Positions 59,733 through 64,000 of a stretch of DNA of 64,000 nucleotides are shown here, in pieces. Made by a program: the position numbers and the translations under genes. Position 1 is the first letter of the stretch. Every line of letters starts with the position of its first letter. The notes under the pieces are model-generated. The model searched no databases and was not told the DNA's origin. It saw only the letters and a program-made list of their open reading frames with translations. Origin of the DNA: Tessaracoccus coleopterorum (GTDB lineage Bacteria; Actinomycetota; Actinomycetes; Propionibacteriales; Propionibacteriaceae); NCBI RefSeq assembly GCF_011174705.1, contig NZ_JAANIJ010000001.1, positions 248,001 to 312,000 on the forward strand. The letters are read 5' to 3'.

Positions 59733-61254
59733 ATCCGCTCCCGGATGTTGTTGACTCGGCTCGACGCGGACGACGGCCGAGGGCAATCGGGCTTGCCTGA
59801 TCGCCGACGCAGAGGAGGTCGTTTCAGCGCGAAGTGCGACCCCGAGGTCAGCGGTCGCCTCCTGCGGCGCGGTCCGGCTCAGCCAGCGGTGATGGACCGC
59901 ATCTGTGAAACGCCGGGCCAGCTGCGGGTGGCCGGCCCAGTGGACGTGAAGGTAGGACGCGTGCAGCGTCGGGGACGAGACGCCGTCGCGGCGGCCGTCG
60001 AGGACCCAGGCGGCGCGCTCGCCGGGGTCGGCGGTGGTGCGGTGGAACTCGTGCCCGGTGATCGTCTCGCCGACCCGGCCAAGCAGCGAGTCGGCCTCCG
60101 CGGTCGCCTCCCGGTAGCCCATGGTCAGCTTGGCGGTCATCGCCGAGGTGCCCGGCAGCGCCCCGACCATCGGCTCGCCGTCGAGCTCCCGGCACAGATA
60201 CAGCAGCCCCGCGCACTCGGCGACGGTGGGCACGCCGTCTGCGATGGCGTCGCGGATCGCGGCGAGAAGGGGCTTGTTGCCCGCGAGCTCCTTGGCGTGC
60301 ACCTCGGGGAAGCCTCCGCCGAGCCAGAGCCCCGCCGTTCCCGCGGGAAGCTCGGTGTCCGTCAGCGGGTCGAACACCACCGGTTCACACCCCGCCGCGA
60401 TCAGGAGCTCGTCGGTTTCGGGGTACCGGAACGTGAACGCGCGTCCGCCCGCGATAGCGACTCTTGGCTGGGCGAGCCCTGCTCGATCTGCTCGTGGCGA
60501 CACGATCACGGCGCTCCGCTCCGGGGATCGGGTCAACAGGTGGTGGGGATCCCAAGGCTTCGCGTCAAGCGGGCCGGCCGTGCGAGCGATGGCCAGCAAC
60601 GCGTCGAGGTCGACGTGCCCGGCGACCGCCCTGCCCATGGCGACGATGCCCGCGTCGTCGCGCTCCGCAGCGGGGACCAGGCCGAGGTGCCGCGAGGGGC
60701 CTCAATCTCCAGATTCCGCGGCAGCACGCCCAGCACCGGCACGCCGACGCCCTCGACCGCCGCGCGCGCCTCCGCCTCGTGACGCGGGCTGCCGATCTGG
60801 TTCAGGACAACGCCGGCGATCCGGACGTCCGGGTCGAATCCGGCCATGCCGAGCGCCACCGCGCCGACACTGCGCGAGGTGTGCCGGGCATCGACGACTA
60901 GCACCACGGGGGCGTCGATCAGGCGCGCGACGTGAGCCGTCGAGGCGAAGCCGTCGGTGCCGAGGCGCCCGTCGAACAGGCCCATCACGCCCTCCACGAC
61001 GGCGACGTCGGCACCCTTCGCGCCGTGCAGCAGCAGCGGGCCATCAGCTCCTCGCCGCAGAGGAACGGGTCGAGGTTGCGGCCCGGCCTGCCTGAGGCGA
61101 GTGCGTGATAGCCGGGATCGATGTAGTCGGGGCCGACCTTGAACGGCGCCACCTCGACACCGCGGCCGTGTAGGGCGGCCATGACGCCGGTCGCCACCGT
61201 CGTCTTGCCGTGCCCGGAGGCGGGCGCGGCGATCACGAAGCGTGGGATCACCAT
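59694..61254 (-). CDS. cbiA: Cobyrinate a,c-diamide synthase
   Basis: ATP-dependent amidotransferase. The P-loop start [20 protein letters not shown] is followed by [49 protein letters not shown] and [19 protein letters not shown]. The glutaminase half has [19 protein letters not shown] and the catalytic Cys in [19 protein letters not shown], then [12 protein letters not shown] and [20 protein letters not shown]. The frame continues about 75 residues past the usual end, into the start of cobC, before a TGA at 59694. Breaks near 61,040 and 60,690. It overlaps the cobO stop by 7 bp. Confidence 0.92.
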
Positions 61255-61845
61255 TCGATGCCCGCCTGCCCCTTCTGCCCCTTGTCGAAGGGTGCTTGAC
61301 CTTTGTCATCTCGGTGACGAGGTCGGCAAGGTCGAGGATGGGCTGCGGGCAGCGTCGCCCCGTGATGACCACGTGCTGGGTCCCGGGGCGTTCCCGCAGC
61401 GTCGCGGCGACCTCGTCGACATCGACCCAGCCCCACGCCATCGGGTAGGTGAACTCGTCAAGCAGCCAGAAGCGGTGCCGCTCCTCCGCGATGCCCTGCC
61501 TGACGTGCGCCCAGGCGGCCCTGGCCGCGTCCTCCGCGCTCACCTCGCCGCCGTGGGCCGAGCGCATCCAGGTGCAGCCGGTGCCCATCCGCTCGAAGGT
61601 GACGTTGCCGTCGAGCTCGCCGAGCCTCGTCAGCGCCTGGTACTCCCCGTCGTCCAGGACGCGGACTTCACGAACTGGTAGACGCCGACGGGCCAGCCCT
61701 GCGCCCATGACCGCAGGGCCGTGCCCACGGCGGCGCTGGTCTTGCCCTTGCCGTCTCCGGTGTAGACCAGCAGCAGCGGACGGCTGCGCCGCTCCTTCGT
61801 CGTGAGGCCGTCGCCGGGGTCGACGGTGGTGCGTCCTCTGGTCAC
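61248..61845 (-). CDS. cobO: Corrinoid adenosyltransferase
   Basis: Adenosylates cob(I)yrinic acid a,c-diamide. About 199 residues. P-loop [59 protein letters not shown] and [20 protein letters not shown] with EMTKVKH are all family blocks. Frame breaks near 61,665 and 61,300. GTG start 61845 follows GGAGG by five bases. Divergent from cbiT with only 23 bp between starts; upstream of cbiA, cobC and cobA in one unit. Confidence 0.93.
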
Positions 61846-61868
61846 GCTTCCTCCAATACGATGCGGGC

Positions 61869-62456
61869 ATGATTGTCGATCGAGACGCGGCCCTGCTCGG
61901 GCGCATGCCCGGGCTGCCGGACGAGGTTTTCGCAAGCGATGGCCTCATCACGAAGCGGGTGATCCGCGCGAGCGCCCTGGCACATCTGCGGCCGCTGCCC
62001 GGGCAACTGCTGTGGGACGTCGGCACCGGCGCGGGTTCGATCGCCGTCGAATGGTGCCGGGCAGCCGAGGGGCTCGCGCCATCGGCGTCGAACGTCGGTC
62101 CGACCGGGCGTCGCGGGCCCTCGGCAACGCCGAGCGTCTCACCCGCGAAGGAGCCTTCCGGCTTGTCGAGGGGACGCCGCCGAGGTGCTGGGCGGTCTGC
62201 CCGCCCTGATGCCGTGTTCGTCGGCGGCGGCGGCACCCTGGAGGTGCTGGAGCTGGCCATGGCGGCGCTGCGCGACGGTGGTCGACTCGTCGTCCACGGC
62301 ATCACCGTCGAGGCCGAGCAGCTGTGCGTGGCCGCTCACGAGCGCTGGGGCGGCCACCTGTCGCGGATCCAGGTCGAAAACGTCGAGCCGCTGGGATCGC
62401 TGCTCGGCTGGAAGCCGCTCCGCACCGTCACCCAGTGGGCGGTGGCGAAGGCCTAA
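61869..62456 (+). CDS. cbiT: Precorrin-6B/cobalt-precorrin-6B C15-methyltransferase (decarboxylating)
   Basis: SAM-dependent corrin methyltransferase of the CbiT type, about 196 residues. [20 protein letters not shown], the SAM motif [39 protein letters not shown] and [20 protein letters not shown] are seen. Frame breaks near 62,075 and 62,175. Length is that of free-standing CbiT, not the CobL fusion. Its TAA overlaps the cbiO stop on the other strand by 3 bp. Confidence 0.9.
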   Translation: MIVDRDAALLGRMPGLPDEVFASDGLITKRVIRASALAHLRPLPGQLLWDVGTGAGSIAVEWCRAAEGLAPSASNVGPTGRRGPSATPSVSPAKEPSGLSRGRRRGAGRSARPDAVFVGGGGTLEVLELAMAALRDGGRLVVHGITVEAEQLCVAAHERWGGHLSRIQVENVEPLGSLLGWKPLRTVTQWAVAKA

Positions 62457-63251
62457 CACTGGATCGCTCGCGCCACGTCGTCGACGGTGCGGGCAGCGGG
62501 CTTGCGGGCAGCCCGAGCCGGTGCAGGAGTTCCAGCTGCCAGGGGCGGCGCAGGCGGGCGGAGGCGAGCAGGCCCTCGTCGCCGAGAATCGAGGGGTCCC
62601 CTGCCTGACGCGACGATCTCCGACCACCGCCACCTCGTCGGCCCAGCTCAGCGCAAGGTCGACGTCGTGCGTGGCCAGCATGACCGTGGTCTCGAGGCCG
62701 TCCAACGTCGTCATCAGCTCGGCGACACCTGCCGGGTCGAGCCCGGCGGTCGGCTCGTCCAGCAGTAGCACGGAGGGGCGCATCGCGACGGCGCCGGCGA
62801 TGGCGACGCGCTTGCGCTCGCCGTAGCTCAATTGATGGGTGGGACGCTCGGCGAGGTGCGTGACGGCCAGCAGTTCGAGCGCCTCTTCGACGCGGGCGCG
62901 CGCGTCAGCCTCACCGAGGCCGAGGTTGAGCGGGCCGAAGGAGACGTCCTGCGTGACGTCGGCGCAGAACAGCTGGTCGTCCGGGTCCTGCAGCACCAGT
63001 TGCACCCGCCGCCGGTGCGCGCGCAACGAGGCCCTGTCGTGCGCCAGCGCCGTGCCCTCCGCGCGGATCGTGCCGCGGATCGGCGGGAGCGCGCCAGCCA
63101 GGCAGCGCAGCAGGGTCGTCTTGCCGGATCCGTTCGGGCCGAGCAGCGCCATGCGGACGCCGCGTCGGATCGAGACACCCGCGCCGTCGAGCACCGGTGC
63201 GTTCCCGGGGAATCCCGCTGTGAGGTCGACGGCACCGAGGATCTCGGTCAT
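62453..63251 (-). CDS. cbiO: Cobalt ECF transporter ATPase
   Basis: ABC ATPase of the energy-coupling-factor cobalt importer, about 266 residues. Walker [22 protein letters not shown]-loop [20 protein letters not shown], signature [20 protein letters not shown], Walker [22 protein letters not shown]-switch [20 protein letters not shown]. Frame breaks near 62,605 and 62,500 restore the end [12 protein letters not shown]. The ATG overlaps the cbiQ stop (ATGA). Confidence 0.93.
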
Positions 63252-64000
63252 GCCGCCGCCCAGCAGAGGAGCCACACCCCGGACACGCCGGCCGCGGTCA
63301 TCCCGACGAAGGACCAACTCCGGCGGCGGACGGGCGCCAACGTAACCAGCGAATCCTCGTAGCCACGGCCCTCGAGCCCGCGCTGCAGGCGCGCGGCGCG
63401 GTCCCACGTGCGCAGGATGATGCTCCCCGTCGTCGAGGCCACGGTGGCCCAGCGACGTCGGAACGTGGCCTCGTCGCCCAACCGCGCGTGCTGCGCGCCT
63501 CGCACCGCGATGGTGGCGGCCAACAGCAGGAACAACAGTCGATAGGTCAGCGACGCGATCTCCAGGAGCGGGTCCGGAAGGTGGAGTCCGCGTAACCAGG
63601 TCAGGACGTCGATCATCGGCGTCGTCGTGGCCAACACCATGATGGCGAGCGTGCCCGCGATGCCGTGGACGAAGAGCCCTGCCGCGGTGGTCAGCCCCTC
63701 CTGCGTGAGCCGCAACGGGCCGACGCCCCACCCGTCGCCACCGAACTGAAGGACGACGGGAAGGGTGCCGAGCAACAGGAAGGTCAACGGCGCGACGAGC
63801 ACAGTGGCAAGCAGGGATGGTCGGATGCGGGCCGGGCCGATGATCAGGAAGACGGAGACCAGGGCCACGGCCACGCATCCGGGCCAGGGGGTGTGAGCAG
63901 CGCGGTGAGCACGAGCGCAAGACTGAGCAGCACCTTCTCCCCACTCGACGGCGCCGCCACGGGCTGGCCCAGGCGGCGTCGTCGATGGAGTAGGTGGTCA
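63248..64000 (-). CDS. cbiQ: Cobalt ECF transporter transmembrane protein, N-terminus outside window
   Basis: Membrane T-component of the cobalt importer; about 250 codons are present and the start lies beyond 64,000. Visible: [16 protein letters not shown] near the edge, [16 protein letters not shown], then [40 protein letters not shown], and the family coupling motif [13 protein letters not shown] near the end (compare the Ala-Arg-Gly motifs). One frame break near 63,890. cbiMN would be expected upstream, outside the window. Confidence 0.9.

Overview
The window is high-GC DNA from an actinobacterium, most likely of the Propionibacteriaceae. Three things point there: the actinobacterial character of the 16S (3' part) and 23S genes, a 16S-23S spacer without tRNA genes, and a heme/cobalamin gene content of the early-cobalt (anaerobic) type. 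Naming a genus (for example Tessaracoccus) would be a guess.

Reading quality matters here. Most conserved genes over about 600 bp are split between two or more reading frames, although the protein similarity continues across each break. Where the expected sequence is clear, the break is usually one base missing from a short G or C run. This looks like uncorrected sequencing or assembly error, so CDS coordinates span the whole gene from its start to its expected stop and the frame breaks are noted in each entry. Genes that read intact include obgE, rplU, rpmA, the ECF sigma factor and the PQ-loop gene.

Layout. 1-9 kb: leuS (3' end outside the window), a PfkB sugar kinase, a DUF4192 protein, a DMT transporter, an L,D-transpeptidase, a 3-methyladenine-glycosylase-type protein and a DUF45 metallopeptidase. 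9-14 kb: PiT phosphate transporter with a small partner, a LysR regulator divergent from a YeiH-type sulfate/sulfite exporter, and a CPA1 sodium/proton antiporter. 14.3-19.4 kb: sulfur-related genes, namely an ArsR repressor with a SulP transporter, then a thioredoxin / CoA-disulfide reductase-rhodanese / CsoR-family repressor operon headed by two CsoR-type palindromes. 19.5-19.9 kb: remnant of an isocitrate lyase/PEP mutase family gene. 20.0-24.5 kb: rRNA operon on the minus strand (5S, 23S, and a 16S lacking its 5' ~40%), with tRNA-Ala(GGC) next to the break. 25.0-30.6 kb: heme genes (a fused hemC-hemD, hemB and hemY, divergent from hemA).

30.6-41.4 kb: a housekeeping block on the minus strand: rnj, rplU-rpmA, an ECF sigma cassette, obgE-proB-(PQ-loop)-proA-nadD-rsfS-phosphatase. 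42.4-43.85 kb: a DUF222-HNH endonuclease of the 13E12 type. 43.8-49.6 kb: a catabolic operon (lactonase-like metallohydrolase, FmdB, zinc alcohol dehydrogenase, succinate-semialdehyde dehydrogenase) divergent from a GAF-PucR activator; its gene set suggests gamma-butyrolactone/GHB or lactone use. 49.7-55.7 kb: an alpha-L-fucosidase with a CUT1 sugar ABC importer under a LacI repressor, with a striking double LacI operator. 55.8 kb: dapB. 56.8-64 kb: cobalamin and cobalt-uptake genes (cbiD; cobA, cobC, cbiA, cobO; cbiT; cbiO, cbiQ). cbiQ runs off the right edge.
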